A DNA stretch of 64,000 bases from Agrocybe praecox (Eukaryota > Basidiomycota > Agaricomycetes > Agaricales > Agrocybaceae), in the NCBI GenBank assembly GCA_964017145.1, contig OZ024845.1, positions 3,286,001 through 3,350,000 of the forward strand. Direction: 5' to 3'. The translations under genes and the position numbers were made by a program. The number at the start of each line of letters is the position of its first letter. Within the stretch, counting starts at the first letter, position 1. Positions 36,399-47,640 of this stretch are shown one piece after another. The notes under the pieces were generated by a model, which made no database searches, was not told the DNA's origin, and saw only the letters and a list, made by a program, of their open reading frames with translations.

Positions 36399-37184
36399 TT
36401 AAAGTTTCCCCTCTTCGCCTGCTAGACTATATGAGAACAAGCAGAGGTTGTCCACACCAGCTTCTGTATCGTACTCTGGCAGCCTATTCGTGTCAGAACG
36501 GGCAGTAGTAGATGCAGCGCCAGTTCGTGTCATGGGAATCGAAGTATTTTGCAATTTAGCACTTGAGCATCGCTTATCCGAGTACAGTACCCCATAAAGC
36601 AGAAACTCGAACAGAAGCTCTCCAATGACACCAACGATAGTCACTACAGGAATATGCCCGTTACCTGTAAGCGAGTCACCAAAATCTGTTGGTGTAGGTT
36701 GAGCAACACTACCGAGGGATGGGGTGTAAACAAGTCACAACGGAGTCAGAGTTAAACGTCTAGTAAATACAAGATCGGTGGTGTCAGCCACTCAAAATCT
36801 TGAAAAGAGAAGAAATAAGCTTACCTGTGATCCAGTCACCGTGTACACTTCACAGTATAGCATGTATCGCCCAGGATCAACTGACAGTCTCCACAATTTT
36901 GGATTAAACGTCCATATAGACAGATCTACTTCTTGCGAACCATTGAAAACGGTGATCCTATTTCCAATATTTTTTTGCCCACAGAGAAGTCGGGAATCAA
37001 CTCTCCTACATTGTTCAGAATACCGTACACGGCTACGGATGATCCTAGAGTCCTGATCCATCAAAACAAATAAATATCCACGCAACACTAGAAAAACGAG
37101 CTCACTGAAGAAAGAAAAGGAAAAGGAGTATTTTGCTCTGTCGTTAGAAGACATCCTCAACTTGGTCATCAGGATAACGTTCAA
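36399..37184 (-). pseudogene. Single-pass membrane protein gene, frame-disrupted
   Basis: On this strand, pieces of a typical basidiomycete extracellular/one-pass membrane protein are seen: GSSVAVYGILNNVGELIPDF in one frame, NIGNRITVFNGSQEVDL through WTFNPKLWRLSVDPGRYM in another, then VYTPSLGSVAQPTP and a membrane segment (HIPVVTIVGVIGELLFEFLL) followed by a cytoplasmic tail ending GEEGKL. I could find no set of introns that joins the first two pieces, or the second and third, in frame. A single-base disruption near an A7 run (36972-36978) would explain the first. It is a decayed gene or carries sequence errors. Confidence 0.4.
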
Positions 37185-38422
37185 CCGAACTGAATCTCAG
37201 TGTTACGATTGGAAGTTGGAACCTGCGTTGGTTCTGCTGACTTTAGGTGTTTTCGTCTTCTAAAGTACACGATTATTGCCCGCAATGGGAAAGAAGACTA
37301 CCATAACTCACGGTAACGGCATAGGTTGCGAGGCTTTGGGAGATCCTTTAGCACTACCGCATCGAAGAAGGTTCAAATGAGTTTCATGTACATTAGACGT
37401 CAAGAAGAGGACTCACTCGGACAGCTGCGCCATTGCAAGAGATTCTGGGGATCGAGAAAGCCATTTTGGCAGTACTTAAGAGTCTCTGAAAACCCGGTAA
37501 TGTCGAAGCAAGGCCGTTCAAACCAATTCTGATGCACGTGCTTAAGATTTCTCACGGTACTGTCTTATCCAAGCGCTTGGCAAGCTCAGCACCACTTCAA
37601 AGTTTATGATCCTTGATAGCACTCGCGAAACCCAATAGAGGTTATTACAAAAAGTCTTTAACTACAAAAAAAAAAAAGCCCTCCACACGTACCGGCGGCT
37701 CAACAATGACAACGCCCAAAATCTCAACGTCGGCGTAAATACTTCTAACAATAACTACTATCCCAGCACGAAGTCTCCACGACAGAACCAGCTTCATTCT
37801 CAAGGTTATATTGATCACTTCAGAAAGGTACTCAGTAGCAGCCTGCGCGGCCGTCCTTGCTATTCTATGTGGAACTCTGTATATATCTCACTAGTAAGGA
37901 GGAAGAAATATGTTGAACAACGAATGATTTAAGTAAACCGGCTCATCCAAAAGAAGAAGTTTTTTCCATTTACGGAAGGGAACTTTTCCCCGTGCTGCCG
38001 TACAATCAAGCAATTGATCTTCAGTAATAATAATCATTTCTGCGTGCCATGGGACACTGAAAACTTCCACTCACACTTTCTGGGCACTATTGATGGCTCC
38101 TGATGTGGTTTCCTGACATCACTTGACACTGTTTTGGGTTTAGTCAGCGTACAACTCAAGTCCCAAGATACTCAAAAGAGTGAGATGTGAATTGTTGAGG
38201 TACAAGCATACGATTATCGTCTCACGATGTCACGTAAATCATGATTGTGGGAAATTTGATTCAGCGCCTAAAAAGCAGGTTGGAACCCCATATATTACAA
38301 AACCTATAAAAATATCTTCATCTCCTGTCGTCAAAATCTACAGAATCAAGTAACGGGGTATCCGAAAAGAGGCAAGAATAACGGAGAGAAAAGAACAAAC
38401 ATGATAATTTAATAACACCGGT
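37185..38422. other. Intergenic region
   Basis: No gene supported over 1.2 kb. A poly-A run (A12) lies at about 37664-37676. The right end is the 3' flank of the bHLH gene. Confidence 0.5.
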
Positions 38423-41400
38423 TCAATCATCATCTTCATCATCCCCCTCGTCCATCCCATCATCGCCTCCAACAATGCTGGAACCCGTGTTGGTTGTCGA
38501 AAGACCATGTTTAGATCCGATGGCAGTGCGTGAATTGTGAGTCTTTTCAATGGCGTCCAAATCTTTCTCCAAATCGATATCATCTTCGTCAGCCCCTCCA
38601 TCATCCTCTCCTTTCTCTTCCACCACAATCCTCAATCGGCTAACCTCCTGTCTCAGCTTTTCAATTTCATCGTCTCTCCTATCAACACGGGCTTTCAATA
38701 ACCTAATATATTCGTTTCCACAGATCAGCAACTGCAATTTGCTGACGCCTTTGTTCGGGCCTTCTCCGCCCGCCTTGGGCGGTCCTCTTGGTGGCAAAGC
38801 ACCAGGCAGCAGCGGTGTCGTTGGATGGAATAACGGAGATGTAATCATGCTTGGATCAACATCGGCATCGTTCGGAAGAGCGATGGGCGGTAAGAGTTTT
38901 CGCAAGTCATCAAATGTAGTCTTTAACGAATCTCTTCGCTTCTGCTCCGCCGCCTTGTGAGACGTCTTTCGAGGACCAACTATCAATGAAGAATTGGAAG
39001 GTCCAGCAGTAGCATTCGTGAACGGGGTAATTGGAGATGCAGCCAGGGGAGTAGAAGCGTCCAGCCCTGGTGTTAATGATCCCGCTAATATAGAACAAAC
39101 AAACAAAAAAGTTTAGAAATTGCAGGATTCGATGGCACGGCAAAAAAGGCTCACCAGGTAACAAGGGTTTTAGACCAGGACTAACCAGGTTGGCTTTCTT
39201 CGAAGACGATTTTCCGCTCTTCGTTGTTGTCCCAGAAGAATCTTTGGTCTTGCCTGCAGACATCGACGCATCCTTCCTGGTACTCTTCCTGGTGGTGGTA
39301 GTCGACTTGGTAGCGCCATTACTGTTGGGAGGATTTGGACCGGAAGTCGAAGCATTGGTGGCAGAAGCGGATGACAGACGATTATTTCCAGTCGAAGGGC
39401 CAGAAATCCCTAACCGACCAAGGTTCATGATACTCGCTGGAGTCACAGGCATCAAGGGCGCCTGGACTTGCATTTGCGTGGACGACATGGAGCTATGATT
39501 CTGCGAAAGATCTTGTTGATACTGGCTCTGCCGATCGTGTCCTTGTGTATCATTTTGTTGTCCGTGTGCGAAATCCATGCCCATAATTTCCATTTCGCCC
39601 ATATGCTGGCCAAAGGACATATCGTCCATCCCGTTCATTCCAATACCCATCTGACCCATATTCATCCCTCCCATATGCATACCACCCATACCCATGTTCA
39701 TGTCGTTGTTATGCATATCCATCCCTTCTCCGCGTTCTTCCCCACTTCCACTTCCACCTACTCCAAGTCGATGTTGCAAGTGTGAATTGAGATCCACAAC
39801 GCCCATCATGTCATTGAAGTCCATTTCCATATTGCTCATATTCATCCCCGTCCCGCTCATACCCATGTCCATGGTCATACCCATATCCATACGACCATCC
39901 ATGCCCGCTAATTCATCTCCATTGCCACTGCCATTTCCGTTTTCCGAATCCGGTCGCGAAAATGAGACTGGTAATGGAGGAGGGGGCATAGAGCGATCAT
40001 GTCCGCCATTGCCAGACGCTTCATCCGGCCCAACATTCAAATCGACAGGCGAAGGCGAATCCTGAATCGCCTGTCCATACGCGCCGCCTCCAGCTGATGC
40101 TGGCGCACGAGACTTCGGACCTGCCTTGTTAATTGCGGAAGATTGTGTAGAGCGTAATAACGGTGTTGAGCTGGTGGACTTCGAACCGCGATACGGACGA
40201 CGGCGGATCGTTCCAGAAGTAGACACATCGGCAGAATTGGAAGTTGAAGCAGGATTTTCCGTGTTTGGTTGCGCCTGTCGTGATGATGGATCGGGAGACA
40301 CCGAGCCTGAGCCTGAGCCGGAACCAGAGGCAGAAGAGGATATGGGAAGATTATGACTTTCTTCAGCCATTAACCTATTATTTGTACGCGCAGGTGGTGT
40401 AAGGGATTTCTTCTGCATTGGTCCCAGAGGCGAGTTGGAACGTCTTTCCCTTTCCTTCTCCCGTTCCTCAGCTTTCCTCACAACAGCAGTCATGGCAAGC
40501 GTCGGTCTAATTGCTGGACTCTGCTTCTTCCTTGCGCTCCCTCCTTCGTCTCCGCTGCTGGATGCAGTGCGCTTACTTCCTGCGTTGCCACCTTTCGAGC
40601 TGGAGCTGGAACTTGCAGCCGCATTAGATGTGCCCATGCTTGAACTTCCACTTGTGGGCCTGGCACCGAGCCAAGGACTGGTTAAAGGAGAGATGTCTTG
40701 GTCTAGAATTGGCCCTCTCCCACGTCCGTACCCGTCATCAACAGCAGGCCCTAAGTTCAGGCCAGGAATAGCGGAGCCACCACCAGGCATCGGTCCCGAA
40801 TAGACGTGAAAAGCCATGCTTTCGGGTGCTGAGTGCGGTGTCTGGAAACGATGTTGAGAATAGGTGTTCATTCCGGAATTATATGCATGTCCGTGTTGTG
40901 ACCCTGCAAACGAGTTGGGTGACGACATCGAATTTGGTTGTTGCATTGGCGATACTGGGACAGAATGCAGTGGTGATGTTGGCTGAAAATTGGGCGAAGA
41001 GGTTGAGTCTTGACTATGGTGCGACGCATGATAATGAGGGCGTTGTTGGGACTGGTGCTGCGAAGTCGTCAAGGCCTGAAGTTGTCTGTGAAGATTTGAA
41101 TTCAAAGGTCTTCGCGTGTGTTGTAGCATGTTTGTGTTGGTATCATAGTTGTTCTGCGTCGAGGAGGTAGTTGGCATGTAAGAGTGCGGTAACGGTTCCA
41201 TGTAGCCCCCCAAGGCATTCGAAGGTGTGAAGTCCATTGATGGTCGCTGTGGCCGAATTTCTCCAGAGGGCCCTGAAATATATATATGAAGATTGCTAGT
41301 CAGTATACATTAAAGGAATAAATGATATGGTGAAGTGGTGAGAACGTTGATCAAGGAGCAATGAACATAGAAGAGTCATTCTCCACCACCAAATTATCGG

Positions 41401-42150
41401 GAACATGAATTCATCTCTTATCGTGGACCCCAGACCTCCGAATAAAGCACGCAAAGAAGGATTATGACAAAACCGATGAAACGCGCAAATATGTGACCCA
41501 TGCAACGTCTAAGAAGGCATATCTCTCCAGATATAGACATCTTGGATAAGAGACGTAACAACCACCATCCCTTGCGAACTATACCACGACGCACGCATAT
41601 GCACGAGGAATGTACAGGAAAAGAGCAGGAAAAGGCCAATCGAAGAAAGCGGAATAATCACGAGTAACTCACCGGGTGTAGGCAAACCCGTATATTGATC
41701 TCCCCCACTGCTCGATTGTCTAGGCACATTTAGAGGGGGCGAAGTTGAAAGAACAGCAGAAGACTGCCCACTGATGAGAGCAATCTACAAGCCCCCAAAT
41801 CAGATTTGAATTCCAGATATTCATGCGAAAACACCGCACACCTGTTGTTGAAAGATTTGGTTCTGGAGCTGTTGAAGCTGTTGCAATTGAGTCAACTTGA
41901 TCTGTTGCTCCAAGAGCTGAGAATCGAAAGACGTAGAATTTGAAGATGAGCTGGCAGAGAGCGACTGCGTCTCAAGTCCTTGCATCTGCATGAGATTGTT
42001 CAGTAATCCCATGGTAAGCTGAGTGTTGGGGCTTTGGGGCATCGCGCCGCCGTTGTTTGAAAAAGAAGGAAACATGTTCGAATTTTGCTGCTGATCTTGT
42101 CCGGGTGACATTACAGAGGACATAAAGTCCTTTTGTTGGTGATGGTCCAT
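38423..42150 (-). CDS. bHLH transcription factor with long, low-complexity N-terminal region
   Basis: Four exons: 42150-41842, 41784-41673, 41272-39155 and 39084-38423; 1066 aa. The DNA-binding basic region and helix 1 are at about residues 885-913 (RKTSHKAAEQKRRDSLKTTF). Helix 2 begins near 958 (SKLQLLICGNEYIRLLKARV) and runs into a leucine-zipper-like coil; the loop is about 45 residues, much longer than usual. The basic region has KAAEQKRR, close to the E-box-binding H/E/R pattern, with the key Glu and Arg present. Upstream sequence is Gln-rich (residues 75-105), Ser-rich and, at about 600-710, very methionine-rich (MDMGMTMDMGM and similar). The tail is acidic. It is probably a nuclear regulator; its targets are unknown. 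Confidence 0.87.
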
Positions 42151-42360
42151 GAGTGGCCTTGCTCGCTGGCTTAAGGAAGAAAAGAGAAGTCTTCGTCGTC
42201 TGCCAGGACAGATTGATCACGAGCTTTCCTCTTTCGGTCCGACATCGCCAAGAATATTTCAAAATACTTATAAATATCCGAGCCTCTCAGGAGTCCAGAT
42301 TAGGAGAACTGGACGGAATCCTGCTCGATGAAGTGGAAAGAAAAAGAGAATATAAAGTGA
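42151..42360 (-). promoter_or_regulatory. Immediate upstream region of the bHLH gene
   Basis: Leader or promoter of the minus-strand bHLH gene. The start codon used (42150) is the first ATG of the open frame; no intron acceptor was seen close upstream, so the link to the spliced transcript further up is unproven. Confidence 0.4.
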
Positions 42361-42600
42361 CGCTGAAACTTGATAGTCAATCACTAAACTCTCTGAAAAA
42401 AAGTCGACTCAATCATGATGCAAGGCCTCGTTTATTTCTCCGATTAATCTATTTCAGAAGTCGCCCAAGACCAGTGGCCACAGGAATAACATAACAGCCA
42501 TCATTCTCCATAATTGCTACCAATCTTCCGTATTAACGCAAGTTGAAATACACAAAGGTCGCATAATTTTAATTCCTAAAAATTCTCAAAAAAAAAATTC
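42361..42600. repeat. Diverged copy 1 of the MFS-gene 3' end
   Basis: Contains CAATCACTAAACTCTCTGAA, then TTATTTCTCCGA and CCAATCTTCCGTATTAACGC, GTTGAAATAC and ACAAAGGTCGCA. The same order of blocks is found at 44125-44350, where the right part is the last coding bases of the MFS transporter. Confidence 0.6.
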
Positions 42601-42721
42601 CTTATGCACATCTTCGTTCGGTTAATAGTTGTCCGTTCTCTGCCCGTTGTGCGACGTCCTGATATTCGATCTACTTTCAGTGACGCGGTACCAACTCGCA
42701 TGATTGCTGAGTGGGAAACAG

Positions 42722-43560
42722 GCTATTGAAAAGGTGTGTGGGTAACCTTGTTTTTTTTTTGACGTGCACACCCTCATTTACCTTGTTGTTACAGCCTTCA
42801 TTCCAACTCCAACATGGACCGTATCACGTTTGTGATGGCTAGCGGGTAAATAGATGTCTTTCGAGCGATAGTCAAGGACTTACCTCGAGGTGTCATCGCC
42901 CATATGCAAAGTGTCTTCTGTAGTGGGGGCTGGTGATGTACAAGCGTGTGAGTGAGGAATTCGGGCACGAGAATGGAGCACTGACCTTGTCATAGTTGGT
43001 GTGCCTCGGCGGACATATGCAACACTGGCAATGTGAAATCTGCGTACATGCTAGCCTTGTCGTGCTCTGTACGCATTCTCAGCTCAAGCGGGTGCAAGTG
43101 AAAAGGTGTGTACCTCGTTTTCCGACGAGATAGCGCGAAGACTAACCTTGATAAATAGCCCCTTTCGCGCAATCCATGGCTGATGTAGCACGTAAGCGAC
43201 TTTGTTTTGGAAGAGAATCAGGGCTTACCGAGGAATAATAGCACCTCATTGGCCATCTAACTCGCACCCCGTCGGTCTAGATGTCGTTCAACGTCGAATG
43301 AGCCATCGGCATAGCCAGAGTGGATGCTGAATGCAAAGCAAGTAAGTAAAGCTGTTTTTGAATGGGAGCACAAGAAATGGTGACCTGTATTGATAGGCTC
43401 GTCGTGCTAGCGGGTTGGACTGCGATGTTGCAAGGGAGAGACAAGCGAGGTATGCGAAGGGAAATGGGGATGGTGGCGTGGAGAGAGAGAGAGAGCTAAT
43501 GGGGAACGAAGGGTCGAATCCCCTGGATTGGTAGTGTATGAGATAGTAGTGAAAGGATGA
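42722..43560 (-). ncRNA. Predicted intron-dense transcript (leader of the bHLH gene or lncRNA)
   Basis: On the minus strand a T/C-rich stretch (43560-43440) is followed by a chain of short exon-like blocks with good splice pairs: up to 43385, 43326-43229, 43179-43147, 43082-43056, 43024-42986, 42929-42884, 42838-42782, and from 42722. Introns between them are 45-60 nt in nearly all cases, as in known genes here, with donors such as GTAAGC, GTTAGT, GTCAGT and GTAAGT. A small reading frame of about 41 codons (starting MANEVLLFL) runs through four blocks joined at phase 1 and then stops. No long coding sequence results. It points toward the bHLH gene, 570 bp away. Confidence 0.4.
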
Positions 43561-43689
43561 GGGAAACGCAATTTAGGTGGTATGGAAGGTTTTTGAGTCT
43601 AAGTGGAGATTTTCAGTTTGGCAAGGAAGAGTTCTTGATGAGATTTGAGAAAAAAAAGAAATTTAGAGACGAAAGGTTTTTAAGAGACG

Positions 43690-43880
43690 CGTTTCTGTGG
43701 CTTTGCTCTCTGGCTTAAATGGTCTACTTATTTCAGATGTCCATAGGAATATCATCAAAGCCATCAATTGCTACTAATCTTCCATACGATTAACACGAGT
43801 TGAAATATCAAACGAACTGTAAAACTCACAAAGGTCGCATGATTTTGATTCCATAAAATTCTTCTCAATGGAAACATTAG
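43690..43880. repeat. Diverged copy 2 of the MFS-gene 3' end
   Basis: Shares CCATAGGAATATCATCAAAGCC-like sequence, CTACTAATCTTCCATACGAT, GAGTTGAAATA and ACAAAGGTCGCATGATTTTG with 44240-44350 (MFS transporter 3' end and flank) and with 42490-42580. Confidence 0.6.
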
Positions 43881-44327
43881 GATCCATCGTGGAAGGATTC
43901 ACGACATAACAGTCGCGTAAGTATAACTTTGCAAACAACAATCAGATACTTACCCTGAGGCGATAGCACTCTCTATGACTTGTTATGAAGTTCGTAATAT
44001 ATAGTGAGCAAGTAAACAATCTTTGGACAAGCACTGACTCAAGGGATTTTTTGTCTTTTAAGTAGTTGTTCATTTTGATCGTCGTAGGCAATCGAAAGTC
44101 AAAATGAAATGGATGAAACTCGGGAGTTAATCACTAAACTCTCTGAAAAAAAGTTCGATCACGGTCTAGGGCCTGGTTTATTTCTCCGAGAAGTGTCATT
44201 TATTTATTCCACACCGCGAGGAGGCGCTCTAGGTACCAACGTCCACAGGAATATCATAAACACCATCATTGCGACCAATCTTCCATATAATTAGCGCGAG
44301 TTGAAATACCAAAACGAAAGGCAAGAC
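43881..44327. other. Region downstream of the MFS transporter
   Basis: Holds the 3' flank of the MFS gene. Its right half (44105-44327) is the parent-like sequence of the two repeats to the left. No separate gene. Confidence 0.45.
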
Positions 44328-45980
44328 TTACAAAGGTTGCAAACTTTTAATTCCATGGTTCTCTGAAATGGCGCCAGTAATGAAAGGGAAGACTGCACTG
44401 CCTGCCTGTCCAAAGCCAGCTATCCAGCCAATAGAACTTGTTAAAATCCATCGCGGGAGAATGCGCGACGTTTGGTTCATGACAATCGGATACATAGGTC
44501 CCAGAAGAACACCGACAATCGACACCGCGACTGCGTTGCCGACCAATGATGGTACGAACCAAATCACAAACTCGAGCCTATGTTTCGTTAGACATATTCG
44601 AATAGTGAACGGAAGAGACTAACCCCAGTGCGATGACCGCATAAATGTACATGACACGACGCTCCCCCACTACTTTGTTCACCCATAATAGAGCAACCCT
44701 GCCCACGGTAAGACCTGGGAGCAGTAAGCTTCAGTATTTCAGAGGATAATTTGTAAGATTACCTCCAAAGAAACCCGACGAAATGTATCCAGAAGAAGAC
44801 CCTCCACCTCTGACATTTATTATGAAAGTGACGATCCATCCTAGGCAAGTCCAGTCAACGACATATAACATGAATTTGCGCAGAATATATATTACCTCCA
44901 ATGGTAACCTCTACCCCGACATAAACGAAGATGAAAAATGCCAGCAAATGAACGGCCTTGGTCTTCATAACAGCGCGGAACGAGCTATTCTCATCCGCCG
45001 CTCTTTCGGGGACAAGTTCTCCAGCTTTTCGTAGACATGCTGCAAGACGGGTCAAAATTGCGCCATATATATGACTGCTTGCCACATACCATCCTGTTCT
45101 TTAAATCTAAAAACCAAGCACAAAAGTGCTGTATTGGACACAGAAATTCCCAGGGAAACCAAGTAATGGAAAGACCACCTGTGAAACGTGGCGAACTGGG
45201 TCGATACAAGTGGGGAGGCAAAAGCACCTAGCCCTGAGTACGAGAGTCAGGAATTGGTTATATATGCATGAATAAAGAGTGCAAACCGTATGCAGCATGG
45301 AGTACACCCATCTTCGTTTCGGCGTTACGCGACAACGTTCCCACAAAACCGTTGGCTTGAGCATCCTGAATTGCAATCCCTACACCGTTTATCGCAGATG
45401 CGAAGACGAATACAGGGAAGGGAGGAGCTGTACATTGGATAGAATACGCAATGACTTGACATATTGAGCCAAATACGATGACCTGATCAGACAATCTTAG
45501 CTTAAATAATAACACTCGCAAGAGCATACGTACTTTGCCAAATCCAAGCCTGTCTGTAATATAGATGTTCACCAGAGCTCCTGTAAGAAAACCCTTTGTT
45601 TACGTCAAGAAAAGAGAAAATATGCATCAATATATAACTCACCACACATGCAAAAACGAAAATCATAGAGACAATCGTAAAGTTTACCTGCTAATGGTCA
45701 GCTTTGAAACAACCATCGTTGCGATGGAACTAACATGATAAACTTCTTGAATCCTCGGTAAGAGTGGACCTATAGTTCCGTCATTCCATCCAGCAACAAA
45801 CAACGTCCAGCAAAGGCTCAAGAACTGGAATCTAGCCAAAACTCGTTGTGATTTCGTTAGACTCGAAGCCGTGTCTTTTTCTTGCTCTATTGTTTCTTCG
45901 GCCACATGACTCTTTTCGTTTTCTACAGAGTTTTCATGATGCTCAATTGGCATATCTATGTCGCTGTGTTCCGCGGTCAT
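44328..45980 (-). CDS. MFS transporter, fucose-permease/Bsc6-like
   Basis: Nine exons: 45980-45735, 45690-45643, 45593-45534, 45482-45287, 45233-45090, 45039-44896, 44840-44763, 44714-44624 and 44577-44328; 418 aa. A charged cytoplasmic N-terminus is followed by about 11-12 hydrophobic segments. The first carries FLSLCWTLFVAGWNDGTIGP and GPLLPRIQEVYH, typical of the fucose-permease-like (FHS) branch of the major facilitator superfamily. Later come ITDRLGFGK in the 2-3 loop, NGVGIAIQDAQANGFVGTL and GPMYPIVMNQTSRILP. It probably moves a small solute, such as a sugar, by proton symport across the plasma or vacuole membrane; the substrate is not predictable. The last coding bases are copied twice downstream. 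Confidence 0.88.
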
Positions 45981-46380
45981 GTCGGATTATGAGGGAAACG
46001 TTGCAAAAACGTTGTGCATATTTTTGCGCGACTGAGAACTGGAAAGAGGTTATTTATATTTTGCCGAGGATAATCCGTCGCTTATCTACCCCGCGTCCCA
46101 GATCACGTGTCAATGTAGAAAAAAGAATTCTTTCGAAAAAAGAGTGATTCTGCGAAAGAATGGATTCCTTAGTAATTGAGAAGTCCATATAAATGGTTTT
46201 CATATATTTTCAACTTGTATAGCCAAGAGAAAATTAGAAAGAATCTACAATGCAACTTGATATCGCAACGCATTCAACTATTGCTCCTGTTTTATCGGAT
46301 GTATTCCTGGCATTCTCCTTCATGAAAGGCCAGTCACTAGAAAAAATTAATTAGATAAAACATTACATGACGAGTTTTAC
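45981..46380 (-). promoter_or_regulatory. Promoter region of the MFS transporter
   Basis: Upstream flank of the minus-strand MFS gene. No discrete element recognised; no gene. Confidence 0.4.
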
Positions 46381-47640
46381 TTACGCCTTTTGACAGTCAT
46401 CATGCGATTAGGACATGACACCTCCTATCCAGCCGATAGCGTTCGCGAATGGAAAGGAAGGCAACAAGTTCCACTGCACATTTGGCGTTCTTGAGAAGAG
46501 TCTTGGGAGTGCAAAGGTAGAGAACCAAAAGCAACTGGGAGTGTCGAGGGTCCCTTCAGGATGCGATTTCTTGGAAAGAACATTGTAGACAATGCTACAT
46601 ATTGCCGTAACTTGGCAGATACTATGTTTGAGAATGCTTGAATGACCGAACTTGCTGCTATCAAAAGGATAGGTTCCAAAGGTTGCCTGAGTAAGTGGAA
46701 GATTAATTCACTGGAGGGCATACCAGAAGACGTAGCCGATATACTCATCAACAAGTTTTCCGTAACTTCTTCAGACCCCAGCCCTTTCTTGAATTGTGGA
46801 AATCCGCATTCAGGTATAGTTTTGTGTCAAGGAAGTAATGTTTGAAGGAATACTCTTGAATGTCAATGACAAAATGCTCCAGAAATGATAGTTCTTTCAT
46901 GAGCCCCTCCCCGATACTTCGTTTGTGGTGGAGGACATATTTACTCTGTCCATGAACGTCGTGGGGTCATAGTATTGGAAAGCCAAATAAATAAAGGCCG
47001 GAAGAACGTCGTAGTTACTAGTCACGTTCGGGCCGCAACATGAGATACAACGCGTGCAAGACCTTTATACGTCCTCGACAACTCAAGGAAGTGTGAATCC
47101 AACAGTTCATCAGCAACTTTATCGTGGCATTGTCGTACATTTTCTTATGAGCGAGTCAGGTCATTTTCTCACCAATTTGAGTGGGCCCTTCGCATGTAGA
47201 AATTTGTCGCAAATGCTTTTATCATTTCCGCGACAATAGTCCTTCTATCATCCTGCAGAGCCCTGTCGGCTTCCAAGAAGTGTATGTCCTTCAGAATAGT
47301 ATTTATTCTCCTGTGATAGCCCAAGTATATCTCGTCTAGAATTTCGAAATTTTTTTGCACCATTGCGTTGTCGTTCATAAGACCATTTATTATATTAATA
47401 ATCCCCGTTGCCTCTGGGAAGTCTCTTTTGCGTGCTCTTCCCCAGATGTATCGAACGCACAGCTCAGAAGCAGCTATTTGTCGGTATCTCGGATGCTTCA
47501 GAGATGGTATCATGGCGATTTTGTGCACCAAGGCGGAGTACGCAGGTTCTTGAAAAGCCACCAGAGTAGCCCGGTCTGGTTCCATGTTTGCAAACATTTT
47601 CGTGGCTCCGATCATGGATGGGCATGTCTTGACTGTCAGT
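46381..47640 (-). pseudogene. Decayed gene for an alpha-helical protein of unknown type
   Basis: Protein-like reading moves between frames in one direction. MIGATKMFANMEPDRATLV through IHFLEADRALQDDRRTIVAE (47615-47169) is followed by ELLDSHFLELSRTYKGLARV, then NYDVLPAFIYLAFQYYDPTT, then MKELSFLEHFVIDIQEYSFK, then KGLGSEEVTENLLMSISATS and HLLRQPLEPILLIAASSVIQ. At least three changes of frame occur where no usable intron fits. Composition suggests a helical-repeat protein. No family recognised. An intron at GTGAGA (about 47177) may be genuine, so part of the break-up may be splicing. Confidence 0.42.
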
